64,000 nt of DNA from Pseudomonas moraviensis (lineage in GTDB: Bacteria; Pseudomonadota; Gammaproteobacteria; Pseudomonadales; Pseudomonadaceae): positions 2,852,001-2,916,000 of the forward strand of contig NZ_LT629788.1 in NCBI RefSeq assembly GCF_900105805.1, in the 5' to 3' direction. Shown here one piece after another: positions 1-11,309 of the stretch. Every line of letters starts with the position of its first letter. Position 1 is the first letter of the stretch. Made by a program: the position numbers and the translations under genes. The notes below the pieces were generated by a model that was not told the origin of the DNA, ran no database searches, and saw only the letters and a list, made by a program, of their open reading frames with translations.

Positions 1-469
1 CCAGGTATTCCCCACCGAGTGCGGCCGCCAGAGTGATGCCACCCAGAGAATGGCCGATCCAGTGCGGGATCTGACCGCTCTGCTCGCGAACAAACGCGGC
101 AATTGCCGGCAGGTCGTAGCGGGCATAATCGGCCACGCGGTTGCGTCGGTAGTCTTCGTTACGCTGAGACAGGCCGTGACCGCGCATTTCCGGGATCCAC
201 ACGTCGAAGCCCAGCCGCGTCAGATACGCGCCGAGCCCGAGGCCTTTGGGGGAAAACCAGAAGCGCCGATTGGAAAAGCTGCCATGCAAGAGAATCACCG
301 GCACGCCGCGTGGCGCCGAGTCATCGGCCATGCCCAGGCGGGTGACAGCGATCTCCACGGACCAGTCCGGACTATTGCCGGGTTTCAATCGATAGACGTC
401 TTCGCTCAGATCGCCGCGCCGCTCGGCGCTGATCAGCGCGACAGGAAACAGGTTGCTGCTGCTTTGCAT
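1..469 (-). CDS. Alpha/beta-fold hydrolase (C-terminus outside window)
   Basis: The minus strand is open from an ATG at 469 to the window edge, giving at least 156 residues. Visible alpha/beta-hydrolase features are the oxyanion-loop motif LLHGSFSNR near residue 58 and the nucleophile elbow GHSLGG near residue 145. The rest of the catalytic triad lies beyond the edge. It is followed on its 5' side by a REP element and then ppsA. The substrate cannot be inferred; serine esterase or lipase-like activity is the family expectation. Confidence 0.8.
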   Translation of the reverse strand, partial: MQSSSNLFPVALISAERRGDLSEDVYRLKPGNSPDWSVEIAVTRLGMADDSAPRGVPVILLHGSFSNRRFWFSPKGLGLGAYLTRLGFDVWIPEMRGHGLSQRNEDYRRNRVADYARYDLPAIAAFVREQSGQIPHWIGHSLGGITLAAALGGEYL

Positions 470-540
470 AATGCTCTTGCACAAAAAAGGGCGGCATCCA
501 ATGGAGCCCGCCCTACTTCAATCTCAAGGCCCGGCCCCTT

Positions 541-630
541 GTAGGAGTGAGCCTGCTCGCGATGGCGGTGTGTCATTCGAATCACTGCTGACTGTCATGA
601 CGCTATCGCGAGCAGGCTCACTCCTACAGG
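541..630. repeat. Inverted REP pair (family A)
   Basis: Two inverted copies of the GTAGGAGTGAGCCTGCTCGCGAT type flank a variable spacer. This is the REP/REPIN arrangement common between genes in fluorescent pseudomonads. It lies between the hydrolase and ppsA. Confidence 0.85.
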
Positions 631-653
631 GACGCGGCCCGTTCACATGTTGA

Positions 654-3029
<2,376 letters not shown>

Positions 3030-3203
3030 GGTGATCTCTCCACTAACTGTGTTGGAAAAGCTCAGAAACCGGCGGCCCGGGGGAGCCTCGGCCGGTTGTA
3101 TGGCCTGGACCTGGAAAATAAGTGAGAATGCGGGCCAATGGCGGCCGGCAAATCGCGCCTATCATATCCAAGAATGCTCATTAGTCTAAGGCCCAAGGTG
3201 CAA

Positions 3204-4022
3204 ATGAAACGATCTGCTTTCTTCATCTCCGATGGCACCGGCATTACCGCCGAAACCCTGGGTCAAAGCCTCTTGGCGCAGTTCGAAAACATTACCTTCA
3301 GCAAGTTCACGCGGCCCTACATCGACAGCGTGGAAAAAGCGCGGGCCATGGTACAACAAATCAACAAAGCCGCTGAAACCGACGGCTTTCGGCCGATCAT
3401 CTTCGACACCATCGTCAATCAGGACATTCGTGAGATTCTCGCAACGTCCAATGGTTTCATGATCGACATTTTCTCGACCTTCCTCGCGCCGCTCGAACAG
3501 GAGCTCACCGAGCACTCTTCCTACACCGTGGGCAAGTCCCACTCCATCGGGCACAACTCCAATTACATGGAGCGCATCGAGGCGGTGAACTTCGCCCTCG
3601 ACAACGATGACGGCGCGCGCACCCACTATTACGACAAAGCCGATCTGATACTAGTGGGCGTGTCGCGATGCGGCAAAACCCCGACGTGTCTGTACATGGC
3701 CATGCAGTTCGGCATCCGCGCGGCCAACTATCCGCTCACCGAAGACGACATGGAGCGCCTGACCCTGCCAACCGCCCTGCGCGCCCACCAGCACAAGCTG
3801 TTCGGGCTGACCATCGACCCTGATCGCCTCACCGCGATCCGCAACGAGCGCAAGCCCAACAGCCGCTATTCGAGCTACGCCCAGTGCGAATTCGAAGTGC
3901 GCGAAGTGGAAAACCTGTTCCGTCGCGAGAACATCCCGCACATCAATTCCACGCATTTTTCCGTGGAAGAGATTTCGGCGAAGATTCTCGTGGAGAAAGG
4001 GGTTGAGCGGCGGTTCAAGTAG
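3204..4022 (+). CDS. ppsR: PEP synthase regulatory protein (bifunctional kinase/pyrophosphorylase)
   Basis: This 272-aa protein belongs to the DUF299/PSRP family, which inactivates PEP synthase by ADP-dependent phosphorylation and reactivates it by Pi-dependent dephosphorylation. The P-loop GVSRCGKT is at residues 152-159. The start MKRSAFFISDGTG is preceded by AAGGTG and matches the family N-terminus; the frame stays open upstream to 3138 but lacks family resemblance there. Divergent pairing with ppsA matches the known functional pair. Confidence 0.96.
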   Translation: MKRSAFFISDGTGITAETLGQSLLAQFENITFSKFTRPYIDSVEKARAMVQQINKAAETDGFRPIIFDTIVNQDIREILATSNGFMIDIFSTFLAPLEQELTEHSSYTVGKSHSIGHNSNYMERIEAVNFALDNDDGARTHYYDKADLILVGVSRCGKTPTCLYMAMQFGIRAANYPLTEDDMERLTLPTALRAHQHKLFGLTIDPDRLTAIRNERKPNSRYSSYAQCEFEVREVENLFRRENIPHINSTHFSVEEISAKILVEKGVERRFK

Positions 4023-4046
4023 TCCGGCGTCGCCTGATCTGGCGCC

Positions 4047-4116
4047 TTCGCGAGCAGGCTCGCTCCCACAATGGACCTGCATCGTAACGACTGTGGGAGC
4101 GAGCCTGCTCGCGAAG
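4047..4116. repeat. Inverted REP pair (family A)
   Basis: CGCGAGCAGGCTCGCTCCCACA is followed about 20 bases later by its inverted copy. It lies between the convergent ends of ppsR and prpD and could form a stem at both transcript ends. Confidence 0.85.
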
Positions 4117-4133
4117 AACGATAACGCGGTCTG

Positions 4134-5618
4134 TCAGAGCACAAACAGGTCGATGAATCGATTCACCGGCGTGGCTTCAAGCCGCGCCTGATCCTCGCAC
4201 AGCGCAAAAATCTCAGCGCAGCGCTGGCCAGCGAAACGGGTGGCGAGGTTGGTCTTGAACTTGTCCTCCAGCAACGGAATGCCTTCGGCGCGACGGCGGC
4301 GATGGCCGATCGGGTATTCCACCACCACGTTTTCGGTGCTGCTGCCGTCCTTGAAAAACACCTGCACGGCATTGGCAATCGAGCGTTTGTCGGCTTCGAG
4401 GTATTCGCGGGTGAACCGTGGTTCTTCGACGATGACCATTTTCTCGCGCAACACATCAATGATCGGGTGCGCCTTGTGGAAGTCGTCTTCGTAGTGCTCG
4501 GCCACCAGGTTGCCAAATGCCAGCGGCACGGCGGTCATGTATTGCAGACAATGATCGCGGTCGGCAGCGTTGGCCAGCGGGCCGACCTTGGAAATGATGC
4601 GGATCGCCGATTCGTGAGTGGTGATGACGATGCGGTCGATCTCGTGCAGGCGATTGCGCACCTGCGGATGCAAGGTCACCGCCGCCTCGCAGGCGGTCTG
4701 CGCATGGAATTCGGCGGGGAAGCTGATCTTGAACAGCACGTTTTCCATCACGTAACTGCCGAACGGCCGGGAAAAACTGAAAGCGCGCTTCTCTTCGGAC
4801 TTGAGCGCCAGATCGTTGTTTGTGTGGCTGAACGATACGTCATAAAAGCCCCATTGCTTCGCGCTCAGCACCCCGGGAATGCCCATCTCGCCGCGCATGG
4901 CGATGTCGGCCAGCCTTACACCGCGACTCGCCGCATCCCCCGCCGCCCAGGATTTCCGCGAGCCGGCGTTGGGCGCATGCCGATAGGTGCGCAGCGCCTG
5001 ACCGTCGGCGAAGGCATGGGACAGCGCCGCCAACAGCTGCTCGCGATTGGCTCCCATCAGTCTGGCGCTGACGGCGGTTGAAGCGACTTTCACCAGAATG
5101 ACGTGATCGAGTCCTACGCGGTTGAAAGAGTTATCCAGGGCGATCACGCCTTGAATCTCGTGGGCCATGATCATCGCTTCCAGCACATCGCGAAGGGTCA
5201 GTGGTGCTTCGCCGTTGGCGATGCGTTGCTGCGACAGGTGATCGGCCACGGCGAGGATGGCACCGAGGTTGTCCGACGGATGGCCCCATTCGGCGGCGAG
5301 CCAGGTGTCGTTGTAATCGAGCCAGCGGACGATGCAGCCGATGTCCCACGCAGCTTTGACCGGATCGAGACGATAACTGGTGCCGGGCACTCGCGCACCG
5401 AACGGCACAATCGTGCCTTCGACAATGGGTCCAAGATGCTTGGTGCATTCGGGAAAACGCAGGGCCAGCAGACCGCAGCCCAGCGTGTCCATCAGGCAGT
5501 TGCGCGCGGTGTTCAGCGCTTCGGCGGATTCGGGCTTGAAGGTGAGGACGTAATCGGCGATGTCCTGCAGGACACGGTCGTAGTCGGGGCGGTTGTTCAG
5601 GTCGACGTTGGCGCTCAT
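4134..5618 (-). CDS. prpD: 2-methylcitrate dehydratase
   Basis: A 494-aa MmgE/PrpD-family protein, full length for the iron-sulfur-independent 2-methylcitrate dehydratase, which makes 2-methyl-cis-aconitate. The N-terminus NRPDYDRVLQDIADYVLTF and the motif RWLDYNDTWLAAEWGHPSDN are typical. The start is MSANVDL at 5618, preceded by AGGAGAACC; upstream in-frame residues are not conserved in kind. It is the last gene of the prp cluster, separated from prpF by a 371-base repeat-rich gap. AcnD/PrpF provide a parallel dehydratase route, so PrpD here may be partly redundant or may resolve one stereoisomer. Confidence 0.95.
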   Translation of the reverse strand: MSANVDLNNRPDYDRVLQDIADYVLTFKPESAEALNTARNCLMDTLGCGLLALRFPECTKHLGPIVEGTIVPFGARVPGTSYRLDPVKAAWDIGCIVRWLDYNDTWLAAEWGHPSDNLGAILAVADHLSQQRIANGEAPLTLRDVLEAMIMAHEIQGVIALDNSFNRVGLDHVILVKVASTAVSARLMGANREQLLAALSHAFADGQALRTYRHAPNAGSRKSWAAGDAASRGVRLADIAMRGEMGIPGVLSAKQWGFYDVSFSHTNNDLALKSEEKRAFSFSRPFGSYVMENVLFKISFPAEFHAQTACEAAVTLHPQVRNRLHEIDRIVITTHESAIRIISKVGPLANAADRDHCLQYMTAVPLAFGNLVAEHYEDDFHKAHPIIDVLREKMVIVEEPRFTREYLEADKRSIANAVQVFFKDGSSTENVVVEYPIGHRRRRAEGIPLLEDKFKTNLATRFAGQRCAEIFALCEDQARLEATPVNRFIDLFVL

Positions 5619-5989
5619 GGTGGTTCTCCTGTTCGGGGAAATGAGTGGTTGGGTCTTCCTCAAGGGCTTGGCTGGTTTATGGTTGGTGATGTCTGGTTTC
5701 TTTGTGTTGTGTCAGAGGGTAGCCCCTCACCCTAGCCCTCTCCCGAGGGAGAGGGGACCGATTGGGGGATGCTGTGGAGGTTCACCGACCTGAAAGTCCA
5801 TCGCTGAATCCATAATCGCCAACCTGCGTGGTCGACGAATCACAGCAGATACTTCTTCCTCGCCCCAGATCGCCGATTCCTGCTGAATCCATAATCGCCT
5901 CGGTCTTTCAGGTCGATGTACCACGCAAGACACCTCGGTCGGCCCCCTCTCCCTCTGGGAGAGGGCTGGGGTGAGGGTAAAATGTCGAG
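5619..5989. repeat. Nested inverted and direct repeats in prpF-prpD gap
   Basis: There is no gene here. Outer arms 5723-5758 and 5942-5978 are inverted copies of the CCCTCACCCTAGCCCTCTCCC repeat. Inside them CGACCTGAAAG (5786-5796) pairs with CTTTCAGGTCG (5905-5915) and TGCGTGGT (5825-5832) pairs with ACCACGCA (5920-5927). An exact 18-base direct repeat, GCTGAATCCATAATCGCC, occurs at 5803-5820 and 5882-5899. The whole looks like a composite non-coding repeat element. Confidence 0.75.
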
Positions 5990-7180
5990 TCAGAACGAGT
6001 CAGCAGGCACGCGGACGTAACCTTCCATGAGCACCCGTGCACTGCGGCTCATGATGGCCTTCTTCACCACCCACTCGCCGTTTTCCAGCGTCGCCTCAGC
6101 GCCCACACGCAGCGTTCCCGACGGATGGCCGAAACGCACGGCAGTGCGTTCAATCCCACCCGCAGCAAGATTGACCAACGTGCCGGAAATCGCCGCCGCT
6201 GTGCCGATCGCCACCGCGGCCGTGCCCATCATCGCGTGGTGCAGTTTGCCCATCGACAACGCGCGTACCAGCAGATCCACATCACCCGCGGCAATCGCTT
6301 TACCGCTCGACGCCACGTAATCCGCAGGCTTGGCGACAAAAGCGACTTTCGGCGTGTGCTGCCGTTTCGCTGCCTCTTCCAGATTGGAAATCAGGCCCAT
6401 GCGCAACGCACCGTAGGCACGAATCGTCTCGAACATCAGCAGCGCTTTCGGATCGCCGTTGATCGCGCCTTGCAGCTCGGTGCCGGTGTAGCCGATGTCT
6501 TCGGCGTTGACGAAAATTGTCGGGATCCCGGCATTGATCATGGTCGCCTTGAACGTGCCGACACCCGGCACTTCCAGCTCATCGACGAGATTGCCGGTGG
6601 GGAACATCGAGCCACCGCCGCCCTCTTCCCCTGCCGCCGGATCCATGAATTCGACCTGCACTTCGGCCGCCGGAAAGGTCACGCCGTCAAGTTCGAAATC
6701 ACCGGTTTCCTGCACTTCGCCGTTGGTGATCGGCACGTGGGCGATGATGGTCTTGCCGATGTTGGCCTGCCACACGCGCACCACCGCCACGCCGTTGTGC
6801 GGAATGCGGCTGGCGTCGACCAGACCATTGCTGATGGCGAACGAGCCGACTGCGGCCGAGAGGTTGCCGCAGTTGCCGCTCCAGTCCACGAACGGCTTGT
6901 CGATGGACACTTGGCCAAACAGGTAATCGACGTCGTGATCGGCGCGGGTGCTCTTCGACAGGATTACGGTTTTGCTGGTACTGGACGTCGCGCCGCCCAT
7001 GCCGTCGATCTGCTTGTCGTACGGGTCGGGGCTGCCGATCACCCGCAGCAGCAACGCATCGCGGGCCGGGCCGGGCACCTGCGCGGCTTCGGGCAGATCA
7101 GTGAGGCTGAAAAACACGCCTTTGCTGGTGCCGCCGCGCATATAGGTGGCAGGGATTTTGATCTGTGGTGCGTGAGCCAT
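5990..7180 (-). CDS. prpF: 2-methylaconitate cis-trans isomerase PrpF
   Basis: At 396 aa, this PrpF-family protein (diaminopimelate-epimerase-like fold) isomerises 2-methylaconitate produced by AcnD so that the 2-methylcitrate cycle can proceed. Family signatures include the N-terminal MRGGTSKGVFF, GGATSSTSKTVIL and DWSGNCGNLSAAVG. The start MAHAPQIKIP at 7180 follows AGGAGCAATC; upstream in-frame sequence is not family-like. It lies directly downstream of acnD, with which it works, about 55 bases apart. Confidence 0.95.
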   Translation of the reverse strand: MAHAPQIKIPATYMRGGTSKGVFFSLTDLPEAAQVPGPARDALLLRVIGSPDPYDKQIDGMGGATSSTSKTVILSKSTRADHDVDYLFGQVSIDKPFVDWSGNCGNLSAAVGSFAISNGLVDASRIPHNGVAVVRVWQANIGKTIIAHVPITNGEVQETGDFELDGVTFPAAEVQVEFMDPAAGEEGGGGSMFPTGNLVDELEVPGVGTFKATMINAGIPTIFVNAEDIGYTGTELQGAINGDPKALLMFETIRAYGALRMGLISNLEEAAKRQHTPKVAFVAKPADYVASSGKAIAAGDVDLLVRALSMGKLHHAMMGTAAVAIGTAAAISGTLVNLAAGGIERTAVRFGHPSGTLRVGAEATLENGEWVVKKAIMSRSARVLMEGYVRVPADSF

Positions 7181-7235
7181 GATTGCTCCTTTGAAGCGGC
7201 CAAGGGACTGATCACCCATTGGCCGCTGAACCTGT

Positions 7236-9830
7236 TTAAACGGCTACCGCCGACCCTTCGAGGAAGTCCTGAGCGAAGCGCTGCAACACGCCGCCCGCCT
7301 CGTAGATCGACACTTCTTCAGCGGTATCGAGACGGCAGGTCACCGGCACTTCCACGCGCTCGCCGTTCTTGCGATGAATCACCAGCGTCAGGTCCGCACG
7401 CGGTTTGCGCGCACCGATCACGTCGTAGGTTTCGCTGCCATCGATGGCCAGGGTGTGGCGGTTGGTGCCGGGTTTGAATTCCAGCGGCAACACGCCCATG
7501 CCCACCAGGTTGGTGCGGTGAATACGCTCGAACCCTTCGGCGGCAATCGCCTCGACACCGGCCAGACGTACGCCCTTCGCCGCCCAGTCGCGGGACGAAC
7601 CCTGACCGTAATCGGCGCCGGCGATGATGATCAGTGGCTGCTTGCGTTCCATGTAGGTTTCGATGGCTTCCCACATGCGCATCACTTTGCCTTCCGGCTC
7701 GACGCGGGCCAGCGAACCCTGCTTGACCTTGCCGTTTTCCACGACCATTTCATTGAACAGTTTCGGGTTGGCGAACGTCGCACGCTGGGCGGTCAAGTGG
7801 TCGCCACGGTGGGTGGCGTAGGAGTTGAAGTCCTCTTCCGGCAAGCCCATTTTCGCCAGGTATTCGCCGGCAGCGCTGTCGAGCATGATCGCGTTGGATG
7901 GCGACAGGTGATCGGTGGTGATGTTGTCCGGCAGCACCGCCAGCGGGCGCATGCCTTTCAATGGGCGGGCGCCGGCCAGTGCGCCTTCCCAGTACGGCGG
8001 ACGGCGGATGTAGGTGCTCATTTCGCGCCAGTCGTACAGCGGCGCGACTTTCGGCCCGGTGTCTTCATGCACGGCGAACATCGGGATATAGACCTGACGG
8101 AACTGCTCAGGCTTGACCGCCGACTTCACCACCGCATCGATTTCTTCGTCGCTCGGCCAGATGTCCTTGAGGCGAATTTGCCGACCATCGACCACGCCCA
8201 GCACATCCTTCTCGATATCGAAACGGATGGTCCCGGCAATCGCGTAAGCAACCACCAGCGGCGGCGAGGCGAGAAACGCCTGTTTGGCGTACGGGTGAAT
8301 GCGCCCGTCGAAATTGCGGTTGCCGGACAGCACGGCGGTCGCATACAGATCGCGGTCGATGATCTCTTGCTGGATCACCGGATCCAGAGCGCCGGACATG
8401 CCGTTGCAAGTGGTACAGGCAAACGCCACGACGCCGAAACCGAGCTGTTCAAGTTCAGTGGTCAGCCCCGCTTCATCGAGGTACAGCGCCACGGTTTTCG
8501 AACCCGGCGCCAGCGAGGATTTGACCCACGGCTTGCGCGTCAGCCCGAGCTTGTTGGCGTTGCGCGCCAAGAGCCCAGCGGCGATGACGTTGCGCGGGTT
8601 GCTGGTGTTGGTGCAACTGGTGATGGCGGCGATGATCACCGCGCCGTCGGGCATTTGCCCAGGCACATCATCCCACTGGCCGGAGATGCCTTTGGCAGCC
8701 AGATCCGAGACCGCAACACGGGCGTGCGGATTGCTCGGGCCGGCCATGTTGCGCACCACCGAGGATAAATCGAAGGTCAGGCCACGCTCGTATTGCGCGC
8801 CTTTCAGACTGTCGGCCCACAGCCCGGTCAATTTGGCGTATTGCTCGACCAGCTGCACTTGCTGATCTTCACGACCGGTCAGTTTCAGGTAATCGATGGT
8901 CTGCTGGTCGATGTAGAACATCGCCGCCGTGGCGCCGTATTCCGGGGCCATGTTGGAGATGGTCGCGCGGTCGCCGAGGGTCAGCGCCGCCGCGCCTTCG
9001 CCGAAGAATTCCAGCCAGGCGCCGACGACTTTCTGCTTGCGCAGGTACTCGGTCAGGGCCAGGACCATGTCGGTGGCGGTGATGCCCGGTTGCAGCTTGC
9101 CGGTCAGTTCGACGCCGACGCTTTCTGGCAGGCGCATCCACGACGCGCGGCCGAGCATCACGCTCTCGGCTTCGAGGCCGCCGACACCGATGGCGATCAC
9201 ACCCAGCGCATCGACGTGCGGGGTGTGGCTGTCAGTACCGACGCACGTGTCGGGGAACGCCACGCCTTCGCGCACCTGAATCACCGGCGACATTTTCTCC
9301 AGGTTGATCTGGTGCATGATGCCGTTGCCCGGCGGGATCACATCAACGTTCTTGAAGGCCTTTTTGGTCCAGTTGATGAAGTGGAAACGGTCTTCGTTGC
9401 GACGGTCTTCGATGGCGCGGTTCTTCTCGAAGGCCTGGGCATCGAAACCGCCCGCCTCGACGGCCAGCGAGTGGTCGACGATCAATTGCGTCGGCACCAC
9501 CGGGTTGACCTGCGCCGGATCACCACCCTGCAACGCGATGGCGTCACGCAGACCGGCGAGGTCGACCAGCGCGGTCTGGCCGAGGATGTCATGGCAGACC
9601 ACCCGCGCCGGAAACCACGGAAAATCGAGATCGCGCTTGCGTTCGATCAGTTGCTTGAGCGAAGCGGTCAGCGTGCTCGGGTCGCAGCGCCGCACGAGGT
9701 TTTCCGCCAGCACGCGGGAGGTGTACGGCAGGGTGTCATAGCTGCCGGGCGCAATCGCCTCGACCGCCGCACGGGTGTCGAAGTAATCCAGCGGCGTGCC
9801 GGGAAGGTTTTTGCGGAATTCTGTGTTCAT
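7236..9830 (-). CDS. acnD: Fe/S-dependent 2-methylisocitrate dehydratase AcnD
   Basis: An 864-aa aconitase-superfamily enzyme that dehydrates 2-methylcitrate in the propionate pathway, with PrpF as partner. The [4Fe-4S] ligands are visible as SCTNTSNP and the later FACTTCNGMSG. The C-terminal swivel domain carries GADYGQGSSRDWAAKGVRL. The N-terminus MNTEFRKNLPGTPLDYFD fits AcnD. It lies between prpC and prpF on the same strand, with a REP pair separating it from prpC. Confidence 0.95.
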   Translation of the reverse strand: MNTEFRKNLPGTPLDYFDTRAAVEAIAPGSYDTLPYTSRVLAENLVRRCDPSTLTASLKQLIERKRDLDFPWFPARVVCHDILGQTALVDLAGLRDAIALQGGDPAQVNPVVPTQLIVDHSLAVEAGGFDAQAFEKNRAIEDRRNEDRFHFINWTKKAFKNVDVIPPGNGIMHQINLEKMSPVIQVREGVAFPDTCVGTDSHTPHVDALGVIAIGVGGLEAESVMLGRASWMRLPESVGVELTGKLQPGITATDMVLALTEYLRKQKVVGAWLEFFGEGAAALTLGDRATISNMAPEYGATAAMFYIDQQTIDYLKLTGREDQQVQLVEQYAKLTGLWADSLKGAQYERGLTFDLSSVVRNMAGPSNPHARVAVSDLAAKGISGQWDDVPGQMPDGAVIIAAITSCTNTSNPRNVIAAGLLARNANKLGLTRKPWVKSSLAPGSKTVALYLDEAGLTTELEQLGFGVVAFACTTCNGMSGALDPVIQQEIIDRDLYATAVLSGNRNFDGRIHPYAKQAFLASPPLVVAYAIAGTIRFDIEKDVLGVVDGRQIRLKDIWPSDEEIDAVVKSAVKPEQFRQVYIPMFAVHEDTGPKVAPLYDWREMSTYIRRPPYWEGALAGARPLKGMRPLAVLPDNITTDHLSPSNAIMLDSAAGEYLAKMGLPEEDFNSYATHRGDHLTAQRATFANPKLFNEMVVENGKVKQGSLARVEPEGKVMRMWEAIETYMERKQPLIIIAGADYGQGSSRDWAAKGVRLAGVEAIAAEGFERIHRTNLVGMGVLPLEFKPGTNRHTLAIDGSETYDVIGARKPRADLTLVIHRKNGERVEVPVTCRLDTAEEVSIYEAGGVLQRFAQDFLEGSAVAV

Positions 9831-9905
9831 CGGGTCAGGACTCGGGTCACGGTAGTTTCAAAGGGTGGGGTCTGACATCAACCTTGAGATCCACACCGTC
9901 CCCCT

Positions 9906-9996
9906 TTAGGAGTGAGCCTGCTCGCGATAGCGGTAGATCAGTCGACATCAATATTGAATGTCAGTCCGTCATCGCGAGCAGGCTCACTCCTACAGG
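9906..9996. repeat. Inverted REP pair (family A)
   Basis: AGGAGTGAGCCTGCTCGCGATAG and its inverted copy ATCGCGAGCAGGCTCACTCCTAC flank a roughly 40-base spacer between prpC and acnD. A REP stem inside the presumed operon could affect mRNA stability or differential expression. Confidence 0.85.
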
Positions 9997-10034
9997 GATT
10001 TGCGGTGGTTTCAAGGATCGGGTCAGCTCACCAC

Positions 10035-11162
10035 TCAGCGACGTTCGATTGGCACGAACTTGCGCTGTTCGACGCCGGTGTACTCGGCGCTTGGACGGAT
10101 GATGCGGTTGTTGGCACGCTGTTCGAACACGTGCGCAGCCCAGCCGGTCAGGCGCGAGCAGACGAAGATCGGTGTGAACAGCTTGGTCGGGATGCCCATG
10201 AAGTGATACGCCGAGGCATGGTAGAAATCGGCATTCGGGAACAGCTTCTTCTGTTCCCACATGGTCTTGTCGATGGCTTCGGAAACCGCAAACAGCACCT
10301 TGTCACCGACCTCGTCGGCGAGTTTTTTCGACCAGCCCTTGATCACCTCGTTGCGCGGATCGCTGTCCTTATAGATCGCGTGGCCGAAGCCCATGATCTT
10401 GTCCTTGCGCTCGAGCATGCCGAGGGTGCCCTTGATCGCCTCTTCCGGCGACGAGAAGCGCTCGATCATTTCCATCGCCGCTTCGTTGGCGCCGCCGTGC
10501 AACGGGCCGCGCAGCGAACCGATCGCCGCCGTGACGCACGAGTACAGATCCGACAACGTCGAGGCGCAAACGCGCGCGGTGAACGTCGAGGCGTTGAATT
10601 CGTGCTCGGCGTAGAGGATCAGCGACACGTTCATGACTTTGACGTGCAGTTCGCTCGGTTTCCTGTCGTGCAGCAAATGCAGGAAGTGGCCGCCAATGGT
10701 CGGCTCGTCGCTGACGCAATCGATGCGTTTGCCGTCGTGGCTGAAGCGATACCAGTAGCACATGATCGCCGGGAACGCGGCGAGCAGACGGTCGGTCTTG
10801 TCGCGCTGCTCGGAGAAGTCTTTCTCTGGCTCGATGTTGCCGAGGAACGAGCAACCGGTGCGCATCACATCCATCGGATGCGCGTCGGCGGGGATGCGTT
10901 CAAGCACTTCTTTAAGCGCTTGCGGCAGATCGCGCAGCTTGCTCAGCTTGCTTTGGTAGTCGCCCAGTTGCGCTTTTGTCGGCAGCTCGCCGTACAGCAG
11001 CAGATAGGCGACTTCTTCAAATTGCGCGTCGGCGGCCAGTTCACGCACGTCGTAGCCGCGGTAGGTCAGCCCGGCACCGGCCTGGCCCACGGTGGACAAA
11101 GCGGTTTGCCCGGCAACCTGGCCCCGGAGTCCGGCGCCACTGAGTACTTTTGCTTCGGCCAT
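10035..11162 (-). CDS. prpC: 2-methylcitrate synthase
   Basis: A 375-aa citrate-synthase-family enzyme that condenses propionyl-CoA with oxaloacetate. Catalytic-region motifs are LHGGANEAAMEM (His) and GFGHAIYKDSDPR (His), with the N-terminal GLTYRGYDVRELA typical of PrpC. The start MAEAKVLSGAGLRGQ at 11162 has GGAGA seven bases upstream; an upstream TTG extension is unlikely. It lies between prpB and acnD. Confidence 0.96.
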   Translation of the reverse strand: MAEAKVLSGAGLRGQVAGQTALSTVGQAGAGLTYRGYDVRELAADAQFEEVAYLLLYGELPTKAQLGDYQSKLSKLRDLPQALKEVLERIPADAHPMDVMRTGCSFLGNIEPEKDFSEQRDKTDRLLAAFPAIMCYWYRFSHDGKRIDCVSDEPTIGGHFLHLLHDRKPSELHVKVMNVSLILYAEHEFNASTFTARVCASTLSDLYSCVTAAIGSLRGPLHGGANEAAMEMIERFSSPEEAIKGTLGMLERKDKIMGFGHAIYKDSDPRNEVIKGWSKKLADEVGDKVLFAVSEAIDKTMWEQKKLFPNADFYHASAYHFMGIPTKLFTPIFVCSRLTGWAAHVFEQRANNRIIRPSAEYTGVEQRKFVPIERR

Positions 11163-11218
11163 TGCTATCTCCAATTTTTTGAATTTGTTAGGGAATCTGC
11201 AATTACGGTGTTGTTCGC

Positions 11219-11300
11219 AAAAGATCGCAGCCTTCGGCAGCTCCTACATCGACCGCGTTCCTGTAGGAGCTGTCGAGTGAAACGAGGCTGCGATCTTTTG
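11219..11300. repeat. Inverted repeat (family B)
   Basis: AAAGATCGCAGCCTTCGGCAGCTCCTAC is followed by an inverted, partly diverged copy ending in GGCTGCGATCTTTTGATC. It is located between prpB and prpC. Confidence 0.8.
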
Positions 11301-11309
11301 ATCTTTCAA

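Noticed and set aside
5727..5933. 68-codon minus-strand frame between prpF and prpD
   Set aside because: It runs through the nested repeats, has no ribosome site and no protein-like composition.
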